Source of the DNA: Glutamicibacter sp002979865 | GTDB taxonomy: Bacteria > Actinomycetota > Actinomycetes > Actinomycetales > Micrococcaceae | Assembly: GCF_050030965.1 (NCBI RefSeq) | Contig: NZ_CP188297.1 | Coordinates: 1,612,001 to 1,676,000, forward strand | Reading direction: 5' to 3' | Length of the DNA: 64,000 bases | In this document: piece after piece, positions 8,960 to 16,857 of the stretch | How positions within the stretch are numbered: position 1 is the stretch's first letter | Layout of the letters: the number at the start of each line of letters is the position of its first letter | Notes under the pieces: model-generated | Database searches by the model: none | What the model was told of the DNA's origin: nothing | Seen by the model: only the letters and a program-made list of their open reading frames with translations | Position numbers and translations under genes: made by a program

Positions 8960-9880
8960 ATGGCACAGAACATCACCATTGGGACTGCCCCCGACTCCTG
9001 GGGAGTCTGGTTTCCCGATGATCCCCAGCAGACACCCTGGCAGCGCTTCCTCGACGAAGTGGCTGAAGCCGGCTACAAGACCATTGAACTGGGTCCCTAC
9101 GGGTACCTGCCCACCGACCCCGCGCAGCTGGCCGACGAGCTGGCCGCCCGCGACCTGAAGGTCTGCGCCGGCACCGTCTTCACCGCCTTCCACCGCGGTA
9201 TCGACGGCAGCGCCAGCGCCTGGGAAGAAGCCTGGGAGCCAGCCCGCAAGGTGGCCGAGCTGACCGCCGCCATGGGAGGCGAGCATATTGTGGTGATCCC
9301 TGCCATGTGGCGCGACGACGTCACCGGCCAGGCCATCGAATCGGGCACCCTGGACGGTTCGGCCTGGGATTCGCTGGCCAAGGGCCATGACCGGCTGGGA
9401 AGGATCCTGCAGGAGGAATTCGGCCTCAAGCAGCAGTTCCATTCCCACGCCGACTCCCACGTCTGCGGCCAGGGCGACATCGAGAAGTTCCTTGAGCTCA
9501 CCGACCCGCAATTCACCACCCTGTGCCTGGACACCGGACATGCCGAATACGGTGGAGCTTCCAGCGTGGACTTGATCCGCCGCTTCCCGGAGCGCATCGG
9601 GTACCTGCACCTGAAGCAGATCAACCCGGACATCCTGGCCACCGTCCGCGCACAGGACATGACCTGGGCCGCGGCCAACTTGGCCGGGGTGATGTGCGAA
9701 CCGCCTTCCGGGTTGCCTGACCTCAACGAGGTCTTGAAGGAAGTGGAGAAGCTGGGCCGTCCGATTTTCGGAATTGTCGAACAGGACATGTACCCGGTGG
9801 CCGACTTCTCGGTGCCGCTGCCCATCGCCACCCGCACCCGCGACTACCTGCTCAGCTGCGGCTCGCGCAGCCGCGTCTAA
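8960..9880 (+). CDS. iolE: Inosose dehydratase
   Basis: IolE dehydrates 2-keto-myo-inositol to 3D-(3,5/4)-trihydroxycyclohexane-1,2-dione. The 306-residue protein opens with GTAPDSWGVWFPDDP, characteristic of IolE, and has the TIM-barrel metal-site motifs FHSHADSHV and LCLDTGHAEYGG, with HLKQINPD downstream. It lies 30 bp after iolA and 40 bp before iolG. Length and N-terminal motif agree with the family, and it should act directly on the IolG product. Confidence 0.95.
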   Translation: MAQNITIGTAPDSWGVWFPDDPQQTPWQRFLDEVAEAGYKTIELGPYGYLPTDPAQLADELAARDLKVCAGTVFTAFHRGIDGSASAWEEAWEPARKVAELTAAMGGEHIVVIPAMWRDDVTGQAIESGTLDGSAWDSLAKGHDRLGRILQEEFGLKQQFHSHADSHVCGQGDIEKFLELTDPQFTTLCLDTGHAEYGGASSVDLIRRFPERIGYLHLKQINPDILATVRAQDMTWAAANLAGVMCEPPSGLPDLNEVLKEVEKLGRPIFGIVEQDMYPVADFSVPLPIATRTRDYLLSCGSRSRV

Positions 9881-9920
9881 GCAATCCCCACCTAGCCAAG
9901 AATTCTTGAAAGGACATATC

Positions 9921-10934
9921 GTGCCAGATAACCTGCGCGTCGCCGTCGTTGGAGCCGGGCGCATGGGCGCCGACCACATACAGCGGATCCACCACCGTAT
10001 TTCCGGAGCCGAAGTCGCGGCCGTTGTCGATATCGACACCGACCGGGTCGCTGCGGCCATCGACGGGATCCCGGGTGCCAAGGGCTACGCCGACCTGTCC
10101 GCGGCGCTCGCCGACGGCGAGGTCAACGCGGTACTGCTGGCGACCCCCGGCTTCCTGCACCACGATGCACTGCTGGCGGTGCTCGAGGCAGATATTCCGG
10201 TGCTGTGCGAAAAGCCGCTGACCCCCGATGCCGCTTCCTCCTGGGAGATCGTCGAGGCCGAGGCCAAGCTGGGCCGCAAGCGCATCCAAGTGGGCTTCAT
10301 GCGGCGCTTCGACGCCGAGTACCGGCAGCTGCGCCAGCTGATCGAGGACGAGAGCCTGGGCGAATTGCTGGTGCTGCACCACCAGCACCGCAATCCCTCC
10401 ACCCCGGAGGGCTTCACCAATGAGATGCTGATCAACGACTCGGTGGTCCACGAATTCGACGCCATCCGCTACTTCACCGGTGACGAGATCACCTCGGTGC
10501 AGGTGCGCTTGGGCAAGGCCACCCGCAATGCTCCCAACGGCCAGCACGACCCCCAGCACGTGCTGCTGGAAACCTCGACCGGAGTGCTCGCCGACGTGGA
10601 GATCTACGTCAACGCGAAGTTCGGCTACGAGGTGGCGACCCAGGCTTCCTTCGAGGAGGGCATCGTGTCCATCGGCAATGACGCTGGACCGTATGTGCGT
10701 ACCGCCGGGCAGTGGGGCGGCAAGGTCGCCCCCGGCTTCGAGGAGCGTTTCGGCGCCGCCTACGATACCGAAATCCAGTCATGGGTGGACGCCGCGCTGC
10801 GAGGCGAATTGGGCGGGCCCAGCGCCTGGGACGGCTACGCCACTGCGGCCTGCTGCGAGGCTGGAGTCGAGGCCCAGCGCACCGGCGAAAAGGTGGCAGT
10901 CAAGCTGAACAGCAAGCCGGATCTCTACAGCTAA
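9921..10934 (+). CDS. iolG: Inositol 2-dehydrogenase
   Basis: The 337-residue Gfo/Idh/MocA enzyme oxidises myo-inositol to 2-keto-myo-inositol with NAD+. It shows the dinucleotide loop VVGAGRMGADH near residues 8-18, the EKPLTPD motif near residue 97, the GFMRRFDAEYRQL segment typical of IolG, and DSVVHEFDAIRYF, which contains the catalytic-region histidine. The start is GTG at 9921, eight bases after a GAAAGGA Shine-Dalgarno; a longer reading would overlap iolE by more than 100 bp and is rejected. This is the canonical IolG of the locus. Five further Gfo/Idh proteins are encoded in the window, so paralogue roles should not be transferred by name. Confidence 0.93.
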   Translation: MPDNLRVAVVGAGRMGADHIQRIHHRISGAEVAAVVDIDTDRVAAAIDGIPGAKGYADLSAALADGEVNAVLLATPGFLHHDALLAVLEADIPVLCEKPLTPDAASSWEIVEAEAKLGRKRIQVGFMRRFDAEYRQLRQLIEDESLGELLVLHHQHRNPSTPEGFTNEMLINDSVVHEFDAIRYFTGDEITSVQVRLGKATRNAPNGQHDPQHVLLETSTGVLADVEIYVNAKFGYEVATQASFEEGIVSIGNDAGPYVRTAGQWGGKVAPGFEERFGAAYDTEIQSWVDAALRGELGGPSAWDGYATAACCEAGVEAQRTGEKVAVKLNSKPDLYS

Positions 10935-10941
10935 GGGCATC

Positions 10942-11826
10942 ATGAAATACGCACTGGACCCGACCCCGTTCCATTCCACCCATTCGCTGCTCCAGTTCCC
11001 GGAACTGGCAGCGGAGCTGGGCTATGACAGCATCCAGCTGACACCGCATGCGGACATGATTCCGTTCTTCACCCACCCCAAGGCCGACGATGACCTGGTC
11101 GCGCAGCTCGCGGCCCGTTGCCGGGCTTCCGGGGTGGAGATCGCTTCGGTGCTGCCGGTACTGCGCTGGGCCTCGCCCGATGAGAATTTGCGCCAGGCCG
11201 CGGTGCGCTACTGGAAGCGCGCCATCCAGATTGCCGTGGATCTCGGCGTGAACCAGATGAACACTGAATTCTCCGGGCGGCCGGAACGCGCCGAGGAGTC
11301 CGAGGCGGCATTCTACCGCTCCATGGAAGAGCTCGTGCCAATCATTGAGCGCGAGGGCATCAATGTGGCCATTGACCCGCATCCGGATGATTTTGTCGAA
11401 GAAGGCCTGGCCGCTTGGCGGGTGATCCGCGGGGTGAACTCGCCGAATCTGTCCTTCGTCTACGTTGCTTCGCATTCCTTCCACATGAAGGACAAGCCGC
11501 TGGATATCATGCAGGCAGTGGGAGAGCGGCTGCGCGTGGTGCACGTGGCGGACACCATGAACCATCATGCCTCGCACGGGTTGCGCTACATCACCAACCC
11601 GCCGGGCAATGCGGTGCGCGTGCACCAGCATCTGAAGCTTGGCGATGGCGACGTGAACTGGGACGAATTCTTCTCCGGCCTCGTGGCCAACGGATTTGCC
11701 GACCGCCAGGACAGCGTGATGGTCTCCTGCGTTTTTGCCGAGAACGAGAACGCCGTAGCAGTCGCCAAATACCAGTTGGAGCAGATGCGCAGCCGCGTTG
11801 ACGCTGCCCGTGCCGTGCGCGCCTAG
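10942..11826 (+). CDS. iolH: IolH-like sugar phosphate isomerase/epimerase
   Basis: Last gene of the inositol operon, seven bases after iolG. The 294-residue TIM-barrel protein contains ELGYDSIQLTPHADM, AIDPHPDDFV and LRVVHVADTMNHHASHG, with acidic and histidine residues placed to bind a divalent metal. It is the AP-endonuclease-2-like type found after iolG in Corynebacterium and Arthrobacter iol clusters and called iolH there. The biochemical role of IolH is not established; an accessory isomerase for another inositol stereoisomer or for a pathway intermediate is plausible. A hairpin terminator follows 32 bp downstream. Confidence 0.8.
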   Translation: MKYALDPTPFHSTHSLLQFPELAAELGYDSIQLTPHADMIPFFTHPKADDDLVAQLAARCRASGVEIASVLPVLRWASPDENLRQAAVRYWKRAIQIAVDLGVNQMNTEFSGRPERAEESEAAFYRSMEELVPIIEREGINVAIDPHPDDFVEEGLAAWRVIRGVNSPNLSFVYVASHSFHMKDKPLDIMQAVGERLRVVHVADTMNHHASHGLRYITNPPGNAVRVHQHLKLGDGDVNWDEFFSGLVANGFADRQDSVMVSCVFAENENAVAVAKYQLEQMRSRVDAARAVRA

Positions 11827-11858
11827 CCAAACCGGCTTCCCGAGCCGAATTGCAACAT

Positions 11859-11894
11859 GACGAAAGCCGAATCCGCAAGGGTTCGGCTTTCGTC
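11859..11894. terminator. Hairpin terminator of the iol operon
   Basis: GACGAAAGCCGAA (11859-11871) pairs perfectly with TTCGGCTTTCGTC (11882-11894) over 13 bp around a 10-nt loop. There is no U-tract, as is common for actinobacterial terminators. It separates iolH from iolT, so the transporter needs its own promoter. Confidence 0.8.
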
Positions 11895-12026
11895 GTCCTG
11901 CCAGGGGCCATCCTGCGCAGAAGGCGGATCCAGCAAGAGCCGCAAAATGCCGTGATGATCTGTGGGCATGGTCCCGGGAAGTGGCGGACCGGGAGGCTGC
12001 GGCAGTCCAAAAAGCAGTATCCGCCA

Positions 12027-12039
12027 GGACAAAATGTCC
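12027..12039. promoter_or_regulatory. Putative operator GGACA-AAA-TGTCC upstream of iolT
   Basis: GGACAAAATGTCC is an inverted repeat nine bases before the candidate -35 box of iolT; a further TTGTCC (12073-12078) overlaps the -10 box. The same GGACAA/TTGTCC half-site recurs in the promoter region of the GntR regulator at 18577-18757 and at 3331. A common regulator is inferred. Confidence 0.5.
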
Positions 12040-12047
12040 AAGAATGC

Positions 12048-12076
12048 TTGCCCGGAAAACACTGATGACGTATTGT
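12048..12076 (+). promoter_or_regulatory. Candidate iolT promoter
   Basis: TTGCCC (12048-12053) and TATTGT (12071-12076) are spaced by 17 bp, a reasonable housekeeping-sigma promoter flanked by the GGACA/TGTCC elements. The transcript leader would be about 160 nt. Confidence 0.45.
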
Positions 12077-12240
12077 CCTTACATAAGGGCTGTGAAGCCC
12101 ATCACTTTCAATTATCGACGGGGCCGGAATAATGCTCAATGGCCCCCGCCGCACCGAGTGGAGGAAGCCGGATCGCAGTTGATCCGATGGATGGCCGCAG
12201 GCCAGCCACGCTTCCACCCGGGCAATCCAAAGGAGTCCCC

Positions 12241-13731
12241 ATGTCCAGTGCGCAGAGTGCTTCTGCAGAGTCGAGTCTGCCGCCCCTTAGTCCGGGCCCC
12301 CATGCAAAACGTCTCGGTTTAATCTCCATCGTTGCCTGTTTCGGCGGCCTGCTTTTCGGCTATGACACAGGTGTTGCCAACGGTGCTGAAGGCCCGATGG
12401 CCGCCGAGCTGGGCCTGAATCTCCTGCAGATTGGCGTGGTGATCAGCTCGCTGGTCTTCGCCGCCGCAATTGGCGCACTGGTCGGTGGGCAGATCGCTGA
12501 CGTGTGGGGCCGGCGGAAAACCATCATCATGCTGGCAGTCCTCTTCTTCGCGGGAAGCCTGCTGGTTGTCTTTTCGCCTGCTGGACCGGAACTGGGAACG
12601 TTCTCGCCCTTTGGCTACAGCATGCTGATTGCCGGACGCATCATGCTCGGATTGGCCGTCGGCGGCGCATCTACGGTCGTACCGGTATACCTGGCTGAAC
12701 TGGCACCGTATGAAATTCGCGGCTCGATCACCGGCCGCAATGAGTTGGCCATCGTCTCGGGCCAGCTGGCCGCCTTCGTCATGAACGCGATCATTGGAAC
12801 CGTTCTGGGCGGGACCGTGGATGGCATCTGGCGTATCATGTTCGCGATTTGCGCCTTGCCGGCATTGGCGTTGTTCTTCGGCATGCTGCGCATGCCTGAA
12901 TCCCCTCGCTGGCTCGTGGAAAAGCGCCGCTATGCCGAGGCGTTGCGGGTGCTCAAGACCGTGCGCTCGCCTGAACGCGCACTGGCCGAAGTCCACGAGA
13001 TCGAGATTGTCGCCGACGAGGAAAAGCTGGCTAACAAGCCGGTGGGCATCAAAGCGGTGCTGAAGAACAAATGGCTGATGCGCATCATCGCCATCGGCAT
13101 CGGCGTTTCCATGACTCAGCAGCTCACGGGCATCAACTCGATCATGTACTACGGCACGCGCGTGCTGGAAGAATCCGGGATGTCAGAGCAGCAGGCAGTA
13201 CTGGCGAATATCGCCTTTGGCGTGGTTGCTGTCATTGGCGGAATTATCGCCCTGCGCAACATGGACCGCATGGACCGCCGCAAGACGTTCCTGATTGGCC
13301 TGTCGCTGACCACCACCTGCCACTTGCTGGTGGCTATCGCGGGCATGCTGCTGCCAGTTGGCAGCCCGATCCGGCCAGTGGTGATCCTGATCCTGGTGGT
13401 TGCCTTCGTGATGTCCATGCAGACATTCCTGAACGTGGCCGTCTGGGTATGGCTGGCTGAAATCTTCCCGCTGCATATGCGCGGACTGGGCATTGGCATC
13501 TCGGTATTCTTCGGCTGGACGACCAACGGCGTGCTGGCACTGTTCTTCCCGTCGCTGGTCTCCGGGATCGGGATTACCGGATCCTTCTTCATCTTCGCTG
13601 GCATCGGTGTGCTGGCACTGTTCTTCGTAGCCACTCAGGTGCCTGAAACCCGTGGACGCTCGCTGGAAGCGCTGGAAGAGGATGTTTCCACCGGAGCGAT
13701 CTACCACGTCAAGCCTGTGGTCAACGCCTGA
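12241..13731 (+). CDS. iolT: MFS sugar:proton symporter, myo-inositol transporter
   Basis: A 496-residue major facilitator of the sugar-porter type with about twelve hydrophobic segments. Landmarks are FGGLLFGYDTGVANGAEGP in helix 1, DVWGRRKTI between helices 2 and 3, GGASTVVPVYLAELAP, PESPRWLVEKRR before the central loop, QQLTGINSIMYYGTRV in helix 7, and VPETRGRSLE at the end. It closely resembles Corynebacterium IolT-type transporters, including the N-terminal PPLSPGPHAKRL stretch. ATG at 12241 follows AAAGGAG. Located after the iol operon terminator with its own promoter, it most likely imports myo-inositol; other polyols or hexoses are possible. Confidence 0.88.
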   Translation: MSSAQSASAESSLPPLSPGPHAKRLGLISIVACFGGLLFGYDTGVANGAEGPMAAELGLNLLQIGVVISSLVFAAAIGALVGGQIADVWGRRKTIIMLAVLFFAGSLLVVFSPAGPELGTFSPFGYSMLIAGRIMLGLAVGGASTVVPVYLAELAPYEIRGSITGRNELAIVSGQLAAFVMNAIIGTVLGGTVDGIWRIMFAICALPALALFFGMLRMPESPRWLVEKRRYAEALRVLKTVRSPERALAEVHEIEIVADEEKLANKPVGIKAVLKNKWLMRIIAIGIGVSMTQQLTGINSIMYYGTRVLEESGMSEQQAVLANIAFGVVAVIGGIIALRNMDRMDRRKTFLIGLSLTTTCHLLVAIAGMLLPVGSPIRPVVILILVVAFVMSMQTFLNVAVWVWLAEIFPLHMRGLGIGISVFFGWTTNGVLALFFPSLVSGIGITGSFFIFAGIGVLALFFVATQVPETRGRSLEALEEDVSTGAIYHVKPVVNA

Positions 13732-13756
13732 ATCCCGGCGCATCGCTGAGCTGGCA

Positions 13757-13791
13757 AGCCCAGCCCCCGCCGCATGGCAAGGGGCTGGGCT
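13757..13791. terminator. Bidirectional hairpin between iolT and LacI gene
   Basis: AGCCCAGCCCC (13757-13767) pairs with GGGGCTGGGCT (13781-13791), an 11-bp GC stem with a 13-nt loop, between the convergent ends of iolT and the LacI gene. Confidence 0.75.
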
Positions 13792-13796
13792 CGCCG

Positions 13797-14786
13797 CTAT
13801 GCCCGGGGCCTTGCCGTGCTGCCTCGCACTACCAGCTGCGGGGCATGGGTGCTGGAAGCGCCCGGGGCGTTCAGGGCCGCGTGCATGGCGGCTTGGGCCA
13901 GTGCCGCGACATCTTGCCGAACGCTGGTCAGATCGGCGTGCGCCAGCCTGGCGAATTCACTGTCGTCATAGCCGACCAGGCAGATCTGCTCGGGAACATG
14001 CAGGCCGGCAAGGTCGATTGCTTGGCGGGCGCCGAGCGCCGCACGGTCATTGAAGGCCAGTACCGCTGTGGCGCGTTCGGCTGGGGTAGTCGCTTCCAGG
14101 TATTCGCGCAGGACCGTGAAAGCGGTGGCGTCATCGGGGCCAGCTGGGAGCACTTGGCCGTGCGCGTTGGCGCGGGCGGCGGATTCGGCAAAGGCATCGC
14201 GCCGCTGTTGCGCCGCGATGGCAGATCCGCCATCCAGATGCAGCAGCCGTGTGTGGCCGAGCTGGGCCACATGGCGGACGGCTTGTTCAACGCCGGCAGC
14301 TTCGTTGGTAATGACGGATGGGATGCCGTCAATCGTGCGCAGCAGGCTGATTATGGGAAGCTGCTTGGAGGCGTGGACCAGTTGAGCCGGCGGAAGTTCC
14401 GGGAACAGGCCGATCACCGCTTCGACTCCCGCATCGATCAGCGTATTGAGCACTCGGCGTTCATCGCGGTGCTTGCCGGTAGCGCCCAGGATGATCTCGA
14501 AGCCGTTCTGGTCTGCCTGCTCGTACAGGGCATCGGCCAACTCCGCATGCAACGGTTCTCCCAGCGCCAGGGCCAGACCGATGGTCCGGCTGCGGCTGCT
14601 GCGCAGCGACCGCGCGCGCGAATCCGGGCGGTAGCCCAACTCCGCGGCCGCCTGCTTGACTCGGGACCGGGATTCTTCGCTGGCACCCTCGGCATCGCGC
14701 ATGACAATCGAGGCCAGCGCTACCGAGACCCCAGAGGCGCGGGCGACGTCGGCCAGTGTGGGGCGTTTTGCAGGGGGTGTCGGCAT
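13797..14786 (-). CDS. LacI family transcriptional regulator
   Basis: A 329-residue repressor. The N-terminal helix-turn-helix reads PTLADVARASGVSVALAS, then LGYRPDSRARSLRSSRS in the hinge, the sensor-domain start IGLALALGEPLHAELADAL and the C-terminal VGYDDSEFARLAH. ATG at 14786 has AAGAAAG upstream. It is transcribed divergently from a Gfo/Idh plus Hyi-like pair, and the 96-bp gap contains two nearly identical palindromes (14802-14815 and 14859-14872), one near each start. This geometry suggests it represses both itself and the enzyme pair, perhaps by looping. Its inducer is unknown. Confidence 0.93.
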   Translation of the reverse strand: MPTPPAKRPTLADVARASGVSVALASIVMRDAEGASEESRSRVKQAAAELGYRPDSRARSLRSSRSRTIGLALALGEPLHAELADALYEQADQNGFEIILGATGKHRDERRVLNTLIDAGVEAVIGLFPELPPAQLVHASKQLPIISLLRTIDGIPSVITNEAAGVEQAVRHVAQLGHTRLLHLDGGSAIAAQQRRDAFAESAARANAHGQVLPAGPDDATAFTVLREYLEATTPAERATAVLAFNDRAALGARQAIDLAGLHVPEQICLVGYDDSEFARLAHADLTSVRQDVAALAQAAMHAALNAPGASSTHAPQLVVRGSTARPRA

Positions 14787-14801
14787 GGGCGGAACTTTCT
14801 T

Positions 14802-14815
14802 CTAGAACGTTATAG
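14802..14815. promoter_or_regulatory. LacI operator, copy 1
   Basis: CTAGAACGTTATAG differs at one position from the palindrome at 14859-14872. It lies 16 bp from the LacI start, overlapping that gene's leader or promoter, suitable for autoregulation. Confidence 0.75.
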
Positions 14816-14858
14816 ACAGTTGCTATCCAGTGTGCCATGATTTTCCTGAACACTAAAT

Positions 14859-14872
14859 CTAGAACGTTCTAG
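14859..14872. promoter_or_regulatory. LacI operator, copy 2 (perfect palindrome)
   Basis: CTAGAACGTTCTAG is a 14-bp perfect palindrome with a central CG, 57 bp from copy 1 and directly before the ribosome-binding site of the gene starting at 14883. Binding here would block transcription of the dehydrogenase/isomerase pair. Confidence 0.8.
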
Positions 14873-14882
14873 GAGAGACTTC

Positions 14883-15974
14883 ATGGCTTACCAGACCCTG
14901 CCAGAAACTTCAGTAAAGCCGCTGCGCCTGGCCGTTATCGGTACCGGGTGGATCGGAGCATTCCACGCCCGCACCGTGGCGCAGCATCTGCCGGATGCGC
15001 TATTGCATGTCATAGCGGACCCGGCGCCGGGCCGGGCCGCTGAACTGGCCGCTGAGCTTGGTTGCCCGAATTACACCGAAGACATCGCCGACGTGCTTGC
15101 CGACGACAGCGTGGACGCCGTGGTTATCGGGGCGCCTTCGAGCTTCCATGCCGGCTTGATCGCCCAAGCCGCCGCAGCCGGAAAGCACATCTTCTGCGAA
15201 AAGCCGGCAGCGCACGCGTTGTCGGACTTGGACGCCGCGCTTGACGCCGTGGAGGCTTCCGGAGTGCTGCTGCAGATCGGTTTCAACCGGCGCTTCTCCC
15301 GGGACTTCGCCGTTGTGGCGGAACAGGTGCATTCCGGAGTTATTGGCACCCCGCAACTGCTGCGCTCGCTGACCCGGGATCCAGAAGTGGCCGGCGGGCT
15401 GCCCAACGCGGCAAAGATCCGTTCCCACGTCATTTTCACTGAAACCCTGATCCACGATTTTGACACCCTGAACTGGTTGAACCCGGGAGCCGAAGCAGTG
15501 GAAGTCCACGTCATGTCCGATGCGCTGGTGGCCCCTGAGCACCGGGGCTCCGGTTTGCTGGATACCGCCGTGGTGAGCCTGCGCTACTCCAATGGGGCAA
15601 TCGCCGTGGCCGAGGCGAACTTCTCGGCCAGCTACGGCTATGACGTGCGCGGAGAAGTCTTCGGTTCAAAGGGCATGGTGCAGGCAGGCAATCCGGTGCA
15701 GCTGGCCGCGGCCAGCTTCGACAGCCAGGGAGCGCATGCGCCAACCGAACGGTTGAACATCGAGCTATTCGCCCAGGCCTACCGCGAGCAGCTCTCGGTC
15801 TTCGCCCGCAAGATCCGGGGCTTGCGCGAGGATACGGCTGATGCGGCCCTGGCGGTCCCCACCGGCGCCGACGCCCGCGCAGCCCTGCGCATCGCACTGG
15901 CGGCCTTGGAATCCGCAGAATCCGGGCTGCCGGTCAAGTTGGAATCCGCCACCCGCCTTGCGGTGAACCCATGA
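14883..15974 (+). CDS. Gfo/Idh/MocA family oxidoreductase (inositol dehydrogenase-like)
   Basis: The 363-residue protein has the Rossmann loop AVIGTGWIGAFHART near residues 15-29, the EKPAAH motif near residue 105, and GFNRRFSRDFAVVAEQV, resembling IolG-type dehydrogenases more than glucose-fructose oxidoreductases. ETLIHDFDTLNWL holds the histidine of the active-site helix. AGGAGAG precedes ATG at 14883. Its stop overlaps the start of a hydroxypyruvate-isomerase-like gene by four bases (ATGA), and the divergent LacI gene and two operators imply a dedicated inducible unit. Oxidation of a cyclitol or sugar is likely; the substrate is undetermined. Confidence 0.9.
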   Translation: MAYQTLPETSVKPLRLAVIGTGWIGAFHARTVAQHLPDALLHVIADPAPGRAAELAAELGCPNYTEDIADVLADDSVDAVVIGAPSSFHAGLIAQAAAAGKHIFCEKPAAHALSDLDAALDAVEASGVLLQIGFNRRFSRDFAVVAEQVHSGVIGTPQLLRSLTRDPEVAGGLPNAAKIRSHVIFTETLIHDFDTLNWLNPGAEAVEVHVMSDALVAPEHRGSGLLDTAVVSLRYSNGAIAVAEANFSASYGYDVRGEVFGSKGMVQAGNPVQLAAASFDSQGAHAPTERLNIELFAQAYREQLSVFARKIRGLREDTADAALAVPTGADARAALRIALAALESAESGLPVKLESATRLAVNP

Positions 15975-16765
15975 ACGGGCAACTGGCGGTCTGTGCCGAA
16001 ATGGTCTTCCTGGACCTTCCGCTGATCGACCGGGTGAAGCGCCTGGACGAGGCCGGCTTTGAAATAGAACTCTGGGATATCCGGGGCAAGGACCTGCCGG
16101 CATTGGCGGCCACCGGCGCCCGTTTCGGCTCCATGACAGGCTACAGCGCAGGCAGCCTCTGCGATCCGGACAGCGCGGGCGAAGTTGTTCGCACCGCCAA
16201 GGAATTGATCCCGGCAGCCCAGCGGCTGGGCATCCACCGGCTAGTTGTGCATCCGGCCCAGCTCGTTGACGGGCAGGCGGCCAGCCCGCAATTCCGGGCT
16301 ACCGGAGAGATGTGGCTCACCGCAGCGCGAACGCTGGAAGCACTGGGCCGCATCGGCGAAGAGCACCAGGTCACCTTCATGCTGGAGAACCTGAACACGA
16401 TCCTGGATCACCCTGGAATCCCGCTGGGACGCGCCAAGGACACGATGTCCCTGGTCAAGGCCGTCGGGCACCCGAACGTGAAGATGATGCTGGACCTGTA
16501 CCACGCCCAAATTGGCGAGGGGAACCTCATCGAACTGGTGCGCTCGGCGCTTCCGCACATTGGGGAAATCCAGGTCGCAGACGTACCCGGACGGTGCGAG
16601 CCGGGCACCGGGGAGATCAACTATCTGGCCGTCGCCCGTGTGCTGGCCGAGCTGGGTTATTCTGGCCCGATCGGCATGGAGGCCTACGCCAGCGCAGATT
16701 CCGAAGGAGCCATCGCGGCCTTTGCCCAGGCGTTTTCACCGCTGTCCAAGCCCGTGGCGCGCTAG
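15971..16765 (+). CDS. Hydroxypyruvate isomerase-like TIM-barrel protein
   Basis: A 264-residue sugar isomerase of the Hyi group, coupled to the preceding dehydrogenase by an ATGA overlap. It shows the early FEIELWDIRGKDLPAL, the strand MLENLNTILDHPGIP with a metal-binding glutamate, MMLDLYHAQIGEGNL with an aspartate and histidine, and IGEIQVADVPGRCEPGTGEI, a hallmark of Hyi/OtnI enzymes. Family members isomerise hydroxypyruvate/tartronate semialdehyde or 2-oxo-tetronates. Here the coupling suggests it isomerises the keto product of the dehydrogenase, so the family name should not be read as the reaction. A 19-bp hairpin terminator follows. Confidence 0.85.
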   Translation: MNGQLAVCAEMVFLDLPLIDRVKRLDEAGFEIELWDIRGKDLPALAATGARFGSMTGYSAGSLCDPDSAGEVVRTAKELIPAAQRLGIHRLVVHPAQLVDGQAASPQFRATGEMWLTAARTLEALGRIGEEHQVTFMLENLNTILDHPGIPLGRAKDTMSLVKAVGHPNVKMMLDLYHAQIGEGNLIELVRSALPHIGEIQVADVPGRCEPGTGEINYLAVARVLAELGYSGPIGMEAYASADSEGAIAAFAQAFSPLSKPVAR

Positions 16766-16800
16766 CCATCATGCACCGAGCATCGGAATGAGAGTCTAAA

Positions 16801-16842
16801 GCCAAGTGGCGGCAGCAGGAAAACCTGCTGCCGCCACTTGGC
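16801..16842. terminator. Perfect 19-bp hairpin between convergent genes
   Basis: A perfect 19-bp stem starting GCCAAGTGGC (16801-16819) closes on an AAAA tetraloop (16820-16823) and its complement (16824-16842). It lies between the ends of the Hyi-like gene and iolB, so it can stop transcription from both sides. There is no T-run. Confidence 0.85.
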
Positions 16843-16857
16843 GTGCGTTCCGAGAAG

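Larger units (their letters stand above)
11827..12240. other. Intergenic region between iolH and iolT
   Basis: No convincing gene in 414 bp. It contains the iol operon terminator (11859-11894), the iolT promoter candidate (TTGCCC at 12048, TATTGT at 12071), GGACA/TGTCC elements at 12027-12039 and 12073-12078, and an AAAGGAG ribosome-binding site just before 12241. Confidence 0.6.

Noticed and set aside
7367..10081. A 904-codon open frame antisense to iolA-iolE-iolG
   Set aside because: It lies opposite three well-supported genes, has His/Gly/Val-rich low-complexity composition without domains, and arises from GC3-biased codons on the other strand.
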